A stretch of 64,000 nt of DNA, from NCBI GenBank assembly GCA_951635545.1, contig OX620685.1, positions 3,162,001 through 3,226,000 of the forward strand. Reading direction: 5' to 3'. Shown one piece after another: positions 8,622 through 17,920 of this stretch. The position numbers were made by a program, and so were the translations under genes. Source of the stretch: CAG-873 sp910578365 (GTDB lineage: Bacteria > Bacteroidota > Bacteroidia > Bacteroidales > Muribaculaceae). The notes below the pieces were generated by a model. The model was given only the letters and a program-made list of their open reading frames with translations, had not been told where the DNA came from and ran no database searches. Each line of letters begins with the position of its first letter. Position 1 is the stretch's first letter.

Positions 8622-10043
8622 CTATGCCTTACCTTGCCGGAGCTGCTCGGTATAGTGGCTGATATTGGCAAGATGCTCCACAATAGGCAACTGCTGCGGG
8701 CACTTATGCTCACAAGCCCGGCACTGTACGCAGCGGTTGGCCTGACGCAGACGAGGCACCTCGCGGTCGTACCCCACAAGATAGGCACGGCGAGCCTCGG
8801 CATATCGCGGGTCGTTCACATCGCGCGGAGCGTTGTCGTCGTTAATGCATTTGTTGTAGTGGCGGAATATGCCCGGTATATCCAGGCCATACGGACATGG
8901 CAGACAGTAGCGGCAGTCGGTACATGGCACAGTGGCGTTCTGCAGAATATCGAGAGCCGCCAGGTGCAGGAAGGTCCGTTCGTCATCGTTCAACGGATTG
9001 AGAGGCGAATATGTGGCAAGATTATCCTGCAGATGCTCCATGTACATCATGCCAGAAAGCACAGTCAGGACTTCGGGGAATGTACCGGCATAGCGGAAAG
9101 CCCACGAAGCGATTGAATCGTCCGGGCGACGCTGTTTCATTTTTGCCTCGACATTTTTGGGCACTTTTGCCAGACGTCCGCCCAGCAGCGGTTCCATAAT
9201 CACTACCGGAATATTACGTGCGGCGAGTTCCCGGTAAAGATATTCGGCTTCGGGCATTCCCCGGCGTAAGTTCGACTTGTCGTCCCAGTCGACATAATTG
9301 AGCTGAATCTGCACGAAATCCCAGTGAGTCTTGCCTTCGTCCATCAGGCGCATAAGGTAGTCGAAGACGCTTATATCGCCGTGGTACGAGAAACCGAGAT
9401 TGCGTACTGTGCCGTCGGCTCTGCGTTCTTTCAGGAAGTCGAGTATTCCATTATCTTCGAACCGGGCACGATAGGTCTGCATAGGGTCGAGGTCCTCGCT
9501 CCGTCCGCCAATGGCATGAAGGAGCATGTAGTCGATATAATCGGTCTGCAGGTTTTCGAGCGACTGATTGAACATCTCAATCGATTTTTCGCGCGGCCAG
9601 AATGCGGGGTCGAAGTTCGACAGTTTGGTAGCTAGGAAGTATGAGTCACGCGGGTGTCGGCTAAGAGCGACACCCATAGCCCGCTCGGACTGACGTTTGC
9701 AGTACATTGGCGAAGTATCGTAATAATTCACGCCGTGAGCCATGGCGTAGTCGACCGATCGGTTCACGGCCTCCTGGTCGATGACGCTTTCCGAGTCGCG
9801 CGCACTATCATTGGCAGTAGTCGGCAGTCGCATGCAGCCGTAGCCGAGAATCGACACTTTGTCGCCGGTGTTGTGGTTGGTCCGGTAGGTCATTTCGCCT
9901 TGGGCACGCGGCCGGGCCGGGGTATTTTCGGAATTACCTGCCGAGCAGGCTCCGAGAGCGCCGGCCGCAGCGCCTATACCCATGTATTTCAAGAAACTGC
10001 GATGCGAGAGGCCGTTGTTGTCGTTATTACTGAGCTTGCTCAT
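8622..10043 (-). CDS. Exported aldo/keto reductase with 4Fe-4S C-terminal domain
   Basis: This 473-residue protein starts with a Tat-like signal, SHRSFLKYMGIGAAAGALGACS, given here as its parts: HRSFLK, a small-residue hydrophobic stretch and a lipobox-like GACS. Only one of the two signal arginines is present. The central part is an aldo/keto reductase barrel with GYGCMRLP, YDTSPMYC and LATKLSNF. The C-terminus has two cluster motifs, CTDCRYCLPCPYG and CVQCRACEHKCP. It starts 2 bases after the neighbouring Fe-S protein gene ends, so the two likely form an electron-transfer pair. The substrate is unknown. Confidence 0.88.
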   Translation of the reverse strand: MSKLSNNDNNGLSHRSFLKYMGIGAAAGALGACSAGNSENTPARPRAQGEMTYRTNHNTGDKVSILGYGCMRLPTTANDSARDSESVIDQEAVNRSVDYAMAHGVNYYDTSPMYCKRQSERAMGVALSRHPRDSYFLATKLSNFDPAFWPREKSIEMFNQSLENLQTDYIDYMLLHAIGGRSEDLDPMQTYRARFEDNGILDFLKERRADGTVRNLGFSYHGDISVFDYLMRLMDEGKTHWDFVQIQLNYVDWDDKSNLRRGMPEAEYLYRELAARNIPVVIMEPLLGGRLAKVPKNVEAKMKQRRPDDSIASWAFRYAGTFPEVLTVLSGMMYMEHLQDNLATYSPLNPLNDDERTFLHLAALDILQNATVPCTDCRYCLPCPYGLDIPGIFRHYNKCINDDNAPRDVNDPRYAEARRAYLVGYDREVPRLRQANRCVQCRACEHKCPQQLPIVEHLANISHYTEQLRQGKA

Positions 10044-10045
10044 AA

Positions 10046-11584
10046 TCAGAGTTCACGATGTATTTCTATACCCTCGACGTGTATGGCCGAGTGGTCGGAT
10101 GATTTGATGATTTCTGCTGTACCCACCGGACAGTTGTATTCGCATGCTCCGCAGCCGATACACAGTTCATCGTTCACCACGGGCATAAGTTTGCGTTCGG
10201 GCCGCTCCGGGTCGGCGGGCACCATGCTGATGGCGCCTGAAGGACACTGGCGGCTGCAGTTGCCGCAGAACTGTCCGTTGGCCGATATGCAAAGGTCGAG
10301 GTCCACAACCGCACGGCCAATCTTGGTGGAGGACTTCAGTGCGGTGTCAAGCGGAAGGATTGCACCGGCGGGACACACCTGCGAGCACGCTGTACACTCA
10401 GGACGGCAATAAGCATCGGTAAACTCCAGGCGCGGCTGCATGAAAGTGTCGAGCCCGGTCGACGGCCTCAGCACACCTTCGGGGCAAGCGCGCACACACA
10501 GTTGGCAGGCAGTACAATGACGGCCGAGGTGCAGCAGGCCTTTGGAGCCGGGCGGTACTATAGGTGTTTTGCGCAGCGGCGCTTTCTTCTGACGTATCGC
10601 AGCAAGTGCGCCGTCGCCTTCGGTCGAGGCCTTTACAGCCATGGCTCCGGCCACCATACCGCCTGTGAGCAGAAAAGCCCGGCGTCCGGCGCCATCTACT
10701 TTGCCGGCGGCCGGACGAGCGCCGGCCAGCGAACGGCCGCGTCGCCAGGTGTAGCGTATGGCTCCTGTCGAACAGTTGTCGATACAGTCCATACAGGCCA
10801 CACAGCGCGTATGGTCGATTTTGTGTTCCTTGCCGTTGATGCAACGGGCCTTGCAGTTGCGCTCACATTTGCGGCAGCCGTTGCAGCGCGAAGTATCTAT
10901 CATGGGGCGCATAAGCGCGTATTTCGACATATAGCCGAGTATTGTGCCCACAGGACAGATTATATTGCAGTAATCGCGGCCTCCGCGCCATGCCATTGCT
11001 GTAACTACTGCCAGAGTTATTACAGCCACAACAAGCACAGGCACCGTTATGATGATACTCACAGGCGTAAACATGTAGTTGCCTTCAGCTGCCGACCAGC
11101 CTGCCAGACAGTTGTTGAGCCAGTCGTAGCCCGGAGCGAAAATCTGCGAAGCTATGCGTCCGTAGGCGCTGTATGGCTCGAGGAGTCCGGCGAAAGCAGC
11201 CGCCGTGGCGGTAATAAGGCCGAGGATAAGCAGCACGGCAAAACATGTCAGTACAGTCAGCCGGACACGGCGCCATGCGGGAGTGAAGCCAAAGCGGTTT
11301 TTCTGCTTCTTGCGCGGCACTCCGAACCATGAGCGCAGCCGTATAATCACATCCTGATATATGCCCAGCGGGCATATCACCGAGCAGTACACCCTACCAA
11401 GCAGCAGTGTAAGGGCTATGAGGAACAAAATGGCCAGAATGTTCATTGACAGCAACGCCGGTATGAACTGTATCTTTGCCATCCAGCCCCAGTAATGCCG
11501 CGCAATGTCGCTGAGATCAAGAAAAAGGAGAGTCACAGCAAGCAGGCTTAGACAGCCTGCGGCTATTCTGGTTTTCTTTAGCAT
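10046..11584 (-). CDS. NapH/NapG-like fused polyferredoxin
   Basis: This 512-residue protein joins two ferredoxin types. The N-terminal half is a NapH/NosR-like membrane protein with hydrophobic segments and two CxxxCP motifs (CSVICP near residue 67 and CNIICP near 206), then two classic 4Fe-4S motifs (CNGCRKCERNC and CVACMDCIDNC). A second export-type signal, RRAFLLTGGMVAGAM, begins at residue 301. It leads into a NapG-like half with four more cysteine clusters, including CTACQLCVRACP and CIGCGACEYNC. Such proteins pass electrons from the quinone pool to a periplasmic partner. The adjacent aldo/keto reductase is the obvious candidate, by inference. Confidence 0.85.
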   Translation of the reverse strand: MLKKTRIAAGCLSLLAVTLLFLDLSDIARHYWGWMAKIQFIPALLSMNILAILFLIALTLLLGRVYCSVICPLGIYQDVIIRLRSWFGVPRKKQKNRFGFTPAWRRVRLTVLTCFAVLLILGLITATAAAFAGLLEPYSAYGRIASQIFAPGYDWLNNCLAGWSAAEGNYMFTPVSIIITVPVLVVAVITLAVVTAMAWRGGRDYCNIICPVGTILGYMSKYALMRPMIDTSRCNGCRKCERNCKARCINGKEHKIDHTRCVACMDCIDNCSTGAIRYTWRRGRSLAGARPAAGKVDGAGRRAFLLTGGMVAGAMAVKASTEGDGALAAIRQKKAPLRKTPIVPPGSKGLLHLGRHCTACQLCVRACPEGVLRPSTGLDTFMQPRLEFTDAYCRPECTACSQVCPAGAILPLDTALKSSTKIGRAVVDLDLCISANGQFCGNCSRQCPSGAISMVPADPERPERKLMPVVNDELCIGCGACEYNCPVGTAEIIKSSDHSAIHVEGIEIHREL

Positions 11585-11607
11585 ATTTTATGTGATGTGT
11601 TCGGTGA

Positions 11608-12321
11608 TTATTCGTCAATTACGAACTCTTCGGAGAGTGTTTCGATAGTGGGCGTGCCTTCGTCAATCAGTTGTTTGTCGGCACAGCGCAGCACACGTCC
11701 CGGAAAGCGGTCAAGCATCGACAGGTTGTGAGTGGCCACCACTACAGCGGTGCCCGAAGCTGCTATGTCATATAGGCTGTTTATAATCTGGCGGCCTGTT
11801 TCGGGGTCGAGGTTGCCGGTAGGTTCGTCGGCAAGAATCAGCTCGGGTTTGTTCAGCAGTGCTCGCGCTATGACAATACGCTGCTGCTCGCCGCCGGATA
11901 GTTCGTGTGGCATCTTGTACGACTTGTTGGTCATGCCCACCTCGCGCAACACCTCTTCGATACGCTGTTCCTTATCGGCTTTGTTGCGCCAGCCTGTGGC
12001 GTCGAGTACAAATTCGAGGTTTGCAAACACATTGCGGTCGGTAAGCAACTGAAAATCCTGAAATACAATACCTATACGGCGTCGCAGCATGGGTATATCC
12101 TTACGGCGGATTGATGATAAGTCGAAGTCAAGAACGCGGGCATCGCCTGCGGCCACCGGCACCTCGGCATACATGGTTTTAAGCAGCGAGCTTTTGCCAC
12201 TGCCCACACGCCCTATGAGATATACAAATTCGCCAGGTTCGATTTTGAAGTCGACATGCTTGAGCACCACAAGTTCTTTGCGTGCTATATCGACATTTTT
12301 ATATTGTATAATGACAGACAT
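11608..12321 (-). CDS. ftsE: Cell division ABC ATPase FtsE
   Basis: This 237-residue ATPase has Walker A GRVGSGKSS, the signature LSGGEQQRIVIARALL and Walker B LILADEPTGNLD. The sequence HELSGGEQQR and the short, single-domain layout fit FtsE, which with FtsX controls peptidoglycan hydrolases at the septum. No ftsX lies next to it in this window, so the FtsE call rests on sequence alone and a LolD-type ATPase is the main alternative. Its promoter is shared back to back with the efflux operon. Confidence 0.8.
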   Translation of the reverse strand: MSVIIQYKNVDIARKELVVLKHVDFKIEPGEFVYLIGRVGSGKSSLLKTMYAEVPVAAGDARVLDFDLSSIRRKDIPMLRRRIGIVFQDFQLLTDRNVFANLEFVLDATGWRNKADKEQRIEEVLREVGMTNKSYKMPHELSGGEQQRIVIARALLNKPELILADEPTGNLDPETGRQIINSLYDIAASGTAVVVATHNLSMLDRFPGRVLRCADKQLIDEGTPTIETLSEEFVIDE

Positions 12322-12379
12322 AAAAAGCAGTATTCTTCGGATTGAATAATATGGTTGCAGACATAGTGCAACCCGGTTG

Positions 12380-12411
12380 CAAATTTAGCGATATTTTTGT
12401 TTTTATGCAAC
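12380..12411 (-). promoter_or_regulatory. Promoter of ftsE
   Basis: On the minus strand TAAATTTG covers 12387-12380, with GTTG 20 bases upstream at 12411-12408. The region also holds several GTTGCA repeats. Confidence 0.55.
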
Positions 12412-12441
12412 TTCGGACAAGGCTGCCCAAGGCTTTTTCAC

Positions 12442-12449
12442 TAAATTTG
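12442..12449 (+). promoter_or_regulatory. -7 box of the cus-type efflux operon
   Basis: TAAATTTG lies 28 bases before the cusB-like ATG. No good TTTG box is seen 20 bases upstream, which could mean that an activator is needed. Confidence 0.5.
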
Positions 12450-12477
12450 CATAAAAATTTTTATGCAATCCGACATA

Positions 12478-13659
12478 ATGAAAAGAATAACCGCAATTTG
12501 TATCAGCGCCGCATTGCTGAGTTTCTGGTCGTGTGGGCACAACCACAGCCATGAACATGAACACGACCATGAACATGAACAAGAACACCAACATGACCAT
12601 GACCATGACCACGACCACGGACATGAAGCAGCCGAGAGCCACGAACATGCCGAAGGCGAAATAGTGCTTGAACCAGAAATGGCCGCCCGCTTCGGTGTCC
12701 GCATCGACACCGTGCGCAACGGCATGCACTCCGAGGCCTTGAAGGCCGCAGGTACTTTCCTGAGTTCCAACAGTTCGATGGCCGGTGTTACCGCTCCACT
12801 CGCCGGCACGGTAAGCTATCCGGCATCGGTTACAGTGGGTGCCAAGGTTCGGCGCGGAGCTGCAGTGGCACACATACGTCCGGGCTCAGTCGAAGGCGGC
12901 AACACCAATGCCGGCGCCAAAGCTGCCATGGATGCAGCCAAGCGCGAACTCGACCGTCTGAAGCCACTCTACGACGACCGTCTGGTGACAGTAGCCGAAT
13001 ATAATGCCGCTCTGGCAGCTTACGAGCAGGCCAAGGCAGCCTACTCTCCCGCTGCCTCCGGGGCTGTCCACGCTCCGATATCCGGAGTGATTACCTCTGT
13101 CGACATCCCGTCGGGGGCTTATGCCGATGCCGGCGCCGTACTGATGCAGATAAGCAGCGGAAGCGACCTTACCCTGCGTGTGGATGTACCCCAAAGCCGC
13201 TATGGTATGGCCCGGCGGGCCGTCGATGCCAATGTTATTCTGTCCGACGGCAGTGCCATGAGCGTGAGCGCCATGGGTGGCCGGCGTATTTCGGGGGCAG
13301 AGGCCGGCGCCAGCGCCCCCAACGGTTTCGTATCGGTGTACTTCAGCGTGCCCGCATCCGAAGCTGTGGCTCCCGGAGCTACCGCCGAGGTGTATCTGCT
13401 TGGCGAAGTCGCCGACAAGGGCATTGCCATACCCCGCAGCGCTTTGAGCGAGCAGCAGGGTTCGTACTTTGTATATGAAAAAATCGGCGACCACGCTTAC
13501 CGCCGTCTGCCCGTGACCATTGGCGGCAGCGACGGAATAAACACAATAATAACATCGGGACTGAAAGGCGGCGAAGCTATCGTCACCGAGGCGGTAACAA
13601 CAGTCCGTCTGGCAGAGAACTCCGGTGCCATTCCCGAAGGTCACAACCATAACCACTGA
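12478..13659 (+). CDS. RND metal efflux periplasmic adaptor lipoprotein, CusB/CzcB type
   Basis: I start this at the ATG at 12478 (393 residues), which gives a lipoprotein signal ending in LLSFWSC. Directly after the Cys comes a segment of about 40 residues dominated by His with Asp/Glu (encoded by CATGAN-type repeats at 12549-12630). The protein also ends in HNHNH. These are likely metal-binding tails. The body has the HlyD-type barrel-sandwich with a short coiled coil (AAKRELDRLKPLYDDRLV). It is the first gene of a three-gene efflux operon, 5 bases before the pump gene. Cu(I), Zn or Co are all possible substrates. Confidence 0.9.
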   Translation: MKRITAICISAALLSFWSCGHNHSHEHEHDHEHEQEHQHDHDHDHDHGHEAAESHEHAEGEIVLEPEMAARFGVRIDTVRNGMHSEALKAAGTFLSSNSSMAGVTAPLAGTVSYPASVTVGAKVRRGAAVAHIRPGSVEGGNTNAGAKAAMDAAKRELDRLKPLYDDRLVTVAEYNAALAAYEQAKAAYSPAASGAVHAPISGVITSVDIPSGAYADAGAVLMQISSGSDLTLRVDVPQSRYGMARRAVDANVILSDGSAMSVSAMGGRRISGAEAGASAPNGFVSVYFSVPASEAVAPGATAEVYLLGEVADKGIAIPRSALSEQQGSYFVYEKIGDHAYRRLPVTIGGSDGINTIITSGLKGGEAIVTEAVTTVRLAENSGAIPEGHNHNH

Positions 13660-13664
13660 TTCAG

Positions 13665-16600
13665 ATGCTGAACCGTATTATCCATTTTTCGTTATATAAC
13701 CGCCTGACAGTGGTAATACTGTCGGCGGTGATTCTGATAGCCGGCACACTGGCCATGCTGCGCACCGATGTCGATATTTTCCCCGACCTCAACGCCCCCA
13801 CTGTGGTAGTAATGACCGAGGCTCGCGGCCTTACTCCTGAAGAAGTCGAAAAGGTGGTAAGCTACCCTATCGAATCGGCTGTAAACGGTGCAACCGACAT
13901 TCGCCGCGTGCGCTCACAGTCGAATTCGGGCTTCTCAATCGTATGGGTCGAATTCGACTGGGGCACTGATATATACCGTGCCCGCCAGATTGTGAGCGAA
14001 CGCCTTACTACTGTGGCCGAACAGATGCCGCAGGGTGTCTCGGCTCCGGTTCTTGGCCCGCAGTCATCGATTCTGGGCGAGATGATGATTATAGGTCTTA
14101 CCGCCGACAGCACATCAATGCTCGACCTGCGCACAATCGCCGACCGAACCATAGCTCCGCGTCTGCTTGCCATGGGCGGAGTGTCGCAGGTATCGGTGAT
14201 AGGCGGCGAGGCCAAGGAATATCAGATACGTTTGAAACCCGAGCTGATGCAGGCTCGCAATGTTAGCATCGACGAGGTGGCCGATGCCGTGGCCGGCCTC
14301 AACGACAATGCTTCGGGCGGCGTGGTATATGACTATGGCAACGAATATCTGATTAAAGCCGAGTTCAACACCACCGACCCCTCGCAGCTGGAACTTGCCG
14401 TTATCCGTGCCGATGAGAACGGCCCTGTGGTTCTGGCCGACGTGGCCGACATAGTGGTGGCCGGCCAACAGCCGCGTATTGGTCTGGCCGCTGTAAACAG
14501 TGTTCCGGCGGTAATCATTACCGTGACCAAGCAGCCTAAAGCATCGACTATCAACCTTACGGCAGATATCGACGCTGCTTTGGCCGACCTGGCCCACACT
14601 CTACCTGCCGACATCCATATCAACACCGACATTTTCCGTCAGGCCGACTTTATCGACACCTCTATTACCAACCTGCAGGAAGCATTGCTCGAAGGCGCCC
14701 TTATGGTAATCGTGGTGCTGCTGTTCTTCCTTATGAACCTGCGCACCACCCTCATATCGGTAGTGGCGCTACCACTGTCGATTATAGTTTCAATGCTGGT
14801 ACTCAACCTGATGGGATTCACCATCAACACCATGAGTCTAGGTGGTATAGCCATTGCCATAGGTTCGCTGGTCGACGACGCCATAGTCGACGTGGAGAAT
14901 GTCTACCGCCATCTGCGACTCAACGCCGCACTGCCCGAAGGCGAGCGACGCAGCAAACTCGAAGTGATATATCACGCCTCGGCCGAAGTACGTACACCTA
15001 TTTTCAACTCGTCGCTTATAATTATAGCCAGCTTCCTGCCGCTGTTTTTTCTGAGCGGCATCGAGGGCCGTCTGCTTATGCCGCTTGGCATAGCTTTCAT
15101 AGTGGCGCTGATAGCCTCGACTGTAGTGGCGCTGACTGTTACTCCGGTGCTGTGTTCGCTGCTGCTCGGCAACAAAGCCGACAACGATAAGCTCTCGAAA
15201 GAGCCTGCCACCGCTCGCAAACTGCGCCGGCTTTACACCTGCGCTCTGGAGGCCGTGCTTAAGCGCCCGAAGCCTATTCTGCTGGCGACAGCCCTGCTGT
15301 TTATCGGAGCCTGCGCGGCACTGCCCTTCCTGGGCCGCGGCTTCCTGCCCAAATTCAACGAGGGCTCGTTTACAATCAACATCGCCACCCTGCCCGGTGT
15401 GTCGCTCGACGAAAGCGACAAAATCGGACGTCAGGTCGACTCCATAATAATGGCCGTGCCCGAAATACATACCGTATCGCGCAAGACCGGCCGCGCCGAA
15501 CTCGACGAACACTCACAGGGTGTGAACGCCTCGGAAATCGAAGCGCCATACGTGCTGGCCGACCGCAGCCGCGAGGAAATTGCAGCCGAACTGCGCAGCC
15601 ATCTGAGCGAGATTCCCGGTATTAATATCGAAATAGGCCAGCCCATTTCGCACCGTATCGACGCCATGCTGTCGGGTACTGAATCGGCTGTGGCCATCAA
15701 GATATTCGGCGATGATCTGAACACACTTATGAGCCTTGGCAAAAAAATCAAACATGAAATAAGCGGCATACCTGGTGTGGTTGATGCCAACGTGGAGCAG
15801 CAGTTCGAACGTCCGGAACTGGTAATACGTCCCCGACGCGAGGTTATGGCCGCCTACGGTGTTACACTGCCACAGTTCAGCCGTGCAATCTCAACTGCAC
15901 TGGGCGGTGTGGAGGTATCGCAGCTTTACGACAGCGGTTGGCCCTATCCGGTGACACTGATTGCAGACCCTGAGGCCAGAATGTCGATTGACGCCATCTC
16001 TAATTTGAGTGTCGACTCGCCGCGCGGCCACGTAACCATAGGCGCACTGGCCGAGGTTATCAGCTCGACGGGTCCCAACAGTGTCAGCCGTGAGAATGTA
16101 AAGCGACGCCTGGTGGTTTCGGCCAACGTCGAGGGACGCGACCTTCGCAGCACCGTAAATGAAATACGCCAAAAGATTGCCGATGAGGTAACACTGCCCG
16201 AGAACTACTATGTGTCGTACGAGGGGCAGTTCGAAAACGAGGCCCAGGCATCGCGCACTCTGCTGTTCACCTCGCTGGGAGCGCTGCTGATTATACTTAT
16301 GCTTCTTTACGGACAGTTCAAAAACATGCGCCAGTCGCTGCTGATACTCATTAATATGCCTCTTGCCATGATTGGCGGAGTGATGATTCTGCTGCTTACA
16401 GGCGGCGAACTGAATATCCCCGCTATAATCGGCTTTATATCGCTCATAGGCATTTCGACCCGCAACGGCATGCTGCTGATTGCCCACTACAACGATCTGG
16501 CCGCACAAGGCCGCGATGCCATCAGCCGCACCATACACGGCTCAGCCGACCGTCTGCTGCCGATTGTAATGACTGCCCTGACTTCGGCCCTGGCCTTGAT

Positions 16601-16757
16601 ACCGCTGGCACTGACCGGCGGCCGCGCCGGCAACGAACTGCAGTCGCCAATGGCCATTGTGATACTTGGTGGTCTGATTTCGTCGACTGCGCTCAATATG
16701 TTTGTGGTTCCGGCCATATATTATCTTCGCAACCGAAAGGAGGAAAACAAAGCATGA
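13665..16757 (+). CDS. RND heavy-metal efflux pump, CusA/CzcA family
   Basis: This 1030-residue inner membrane pump has the family start (LRTDVDIFPDLNAPTVVVMT, residues 27-46), two large periplasmic loops and twelve predicted membrane segments. The fourth segment carries SLVDDAIVDVENVYRH, whose acidic residues drive proton coupling in the heavy-metal efflux branch. Its stop overlaps the start of the outer membrane gene by 4 bases. Length is typical. Metal specificity cannot be read from the sequence alone. Confidence 0.93.
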   Translation: MLNRIIHFSLYNRLTVVILSAVILIAGTLAMLRTDVDIFPDLNAPTVVVMTEARGLTPEEVEKVVSYPIESAVNGATDIRRVRSQSNSGFSIVWVEFDWGTDIYRARQIVSERLTTVAEQMPQGVSAPVLGPQSSILGEMMIIGLTADSTSMLDLRTIADRTIAPRLLAMGGVSQVSVIGGEAKEYQIRLKPELMQARNVSIDEVADAVAGLNDNASGGVVYDYGNEYLIKAEFNTTDPSQLELAVIRADENGPVVLADVADIVVAGQQPRIGLAAVNSVPAVIITVTKQPKASTINLTADIDAALADLAHTLPADIHINTDIFRQADFIDTSITNLQEALLEGALMVIVVLLFFLMNLRTTLISVVALPLSIIVSMLVLNLMGFTINTMSLGGIAIAIGSLVDDAIVDVENVYRHLRLNAALPEGERRSKLEVIYHASAEVRTPIFNSSLIIIASFLPLFFLSGIEGRLLMPLGIAFIVALIASTVVALTVTPVLCSLLLGNKADNDKLSKEPATARKLRRLYTCALEAVLKRPKPILLATALLFIGACAALPFLGRGFLPKFNEGSFTINIATLPGVSLDESDKIGRQVDSIIMAVPEIHTVSRKTGRAELDEHSQGVNASEIEAPYVLADRSREEIAAELRSHLSEIPGINIEIGQPISHRIDAMLSGTESAVAIKIFGDDLNTLMSLGKKIKHEISGIPGVVDANVEQQFERPELVIRPRREVMAAYGVTLPQFSRAISTALGGVEVSQLYDSGWPYPVTLIADPEARMSIDAISNLSVDSPRGHVTIGALAEVISSTGPNSVSRENVKRRLVVSANVEGRDLRSTVNEIRQKIADEVTLPENYYVSYEGQFENEAQASRTLLFTSLGALLIILMLLYGQFKNMRQSLLILINMPLAMIGGVMILLLTGGELNIPAIIGFISLIGISTRNGMLLIAHYNDLAAQGRDAISRTIHGSADRLLPIVMTALTSALALIPLALTGGRAGNELQSPMAIVILGGLISSTALNMFVVPAIYYLRNRKEENKA

Positions 16758-17920
16758 AACATCTGATTCTAACACTGATGTCGGGTTGTGTGGCCATGTC
16801 GCTCAACGCAGCCGACCCCTTTGCCGATATTGAATCGCACGTGATGGCGAACAACACCGACCTGGCCTCCCTCGCAAGAGCCAACGAGGCCGACAATCTT
16901 GCCGCAGCCTCAGAAAACAACCTGTCGGATCCCGAAATAGAATTCGAACACCTCTGGGGCAAAGGCTCAGTGAAATGGGGCGCCGGAATAAGCCAAAGTT
17001 TCGAATGGCCGGGCCTGTACGGAGCCCGCAGCAAGGCCAACAAAGCAGGTGCTGAAGCACGCCGCCTGATGTTTGAGTCAGAACGTGCCGATTTGATATT
17101 CAAATCGCGGCAGATGATGCTCGAAATAGTTGGCATACGCCAACAGATGCAGTTCGCCGATTCAATAATTTCCAATCTCGAACATCTGTTGGCCACCACA
17201 CAGCTGGCCATGCAGCGCGGACAGGCCACCCGCCTCGACGTAAGCAAAGCCCGCTTCGCCCTGCTATCGCTCAAGCAAGAGCGCGAAAGATACACCGACC
17301 TGCTGCAGAGCAGCAGGTCGCAGCTTGTGGCTCTGAACGGCGGCAAGAATGTCGACATCAGCAGTCTTGACAGCTATCCGGAGGCCTCTCTGCTTGCACA
17401 GAACGAGTATATAGAGGCTTTCGACAGCAACGCCCCATTTGCGGCAGCCATGCGGGCCCGTGTGGAAGCAGCCAATGCTGAGGCCGGTGCAGTCCGCCTC
17501 CTTTCCATGCCGGGCTTTACCGTAGGGTACCGCCATGCCTATGAGGAACAGACACATTTCAACGGTTTCTCGCTGGGCATAAGTCTGCCGCTATTTTCAG
17601 GCCGGCACAAGCGAAAGGCTGCAGATGCTGCTGTTTTGGCCGAAAAACTCGGAGCTGACAGCTACACTATAAGCATGCACGCCGACATTGCCGCAGCCCA
17701 TACAAAGGCAAGCCGCATGCAGGCCCGCCTCGACGACTTCCGCAAGGCATTTGATGACTGCGACTACACCGGTATTCTTACCCGTTTATACGAAAACGGC
17801 CAAATCAACGTTATTGATTATATCAACGAAATCAATTATTACTTAGGTGTGCGCCGTGAGTACCTTCAGCTGCAAAACGAATACCAGCTCACGCTCGCAT
17901 CTCTAAACCGATACCTTTAA
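16754..17920 (+). CDS. TolC-family outer membrane efflux protein
   Basis: This 388-residue protein has a signal peptide ending near SLNAADPF and long amphipathic helices with the TolC pattern, including GISQSFEWPG, ARFALLSLKQERERY and the second repeat QARLDDFRKAF. It completes the tripartite pump with the two preceding genes. Family members are usually slightly longer, but the chain looks complete. It overlaps both neighbours (ATGA upstream, TAATG downstream). Confidence 0.88.
   Translation: MKHLILTLMSGCVAMSLNAADPFADIESHVMANNTDLASLARANEADNLAAASENNLSDPEIEFEHLWGKGSVKWGAGISQSFEWPGLYGARSKANKAGAEARRLMFESERADLIFKSRQMMLEIVGIRQQMQFADSIISNLEHLLATTQLAMQRGQATRLDVSKARFALLSLKQERERYTDLLQSSRSQLVALNGGKNVDISSLDSYPEASLLAQNEYIEAFDSNAPFAAAMRARVEAANAEAGAVRLLSMPGFTVGYRHAYEEQTHFNGFSLGISLPLFSGRHKRKAADAAVLAEKLGADSYTISMHADIAAAHTKASRMQARLDDFRKAFDDCDYTGILTRLYENGQINVIDYINEINYYLGVRREYLQLQNEYQLTLASLNRYL

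Noticed and set aside
12549..12630. Short direct repeats that could suggest a CRISPR or satellite
   Set aside because: The unit is 6 bases and keeps the reading frame; it encodes the His-rich tail of the efflux adaptor. No CRISPR array or cas gene is seen anywhere in the window.
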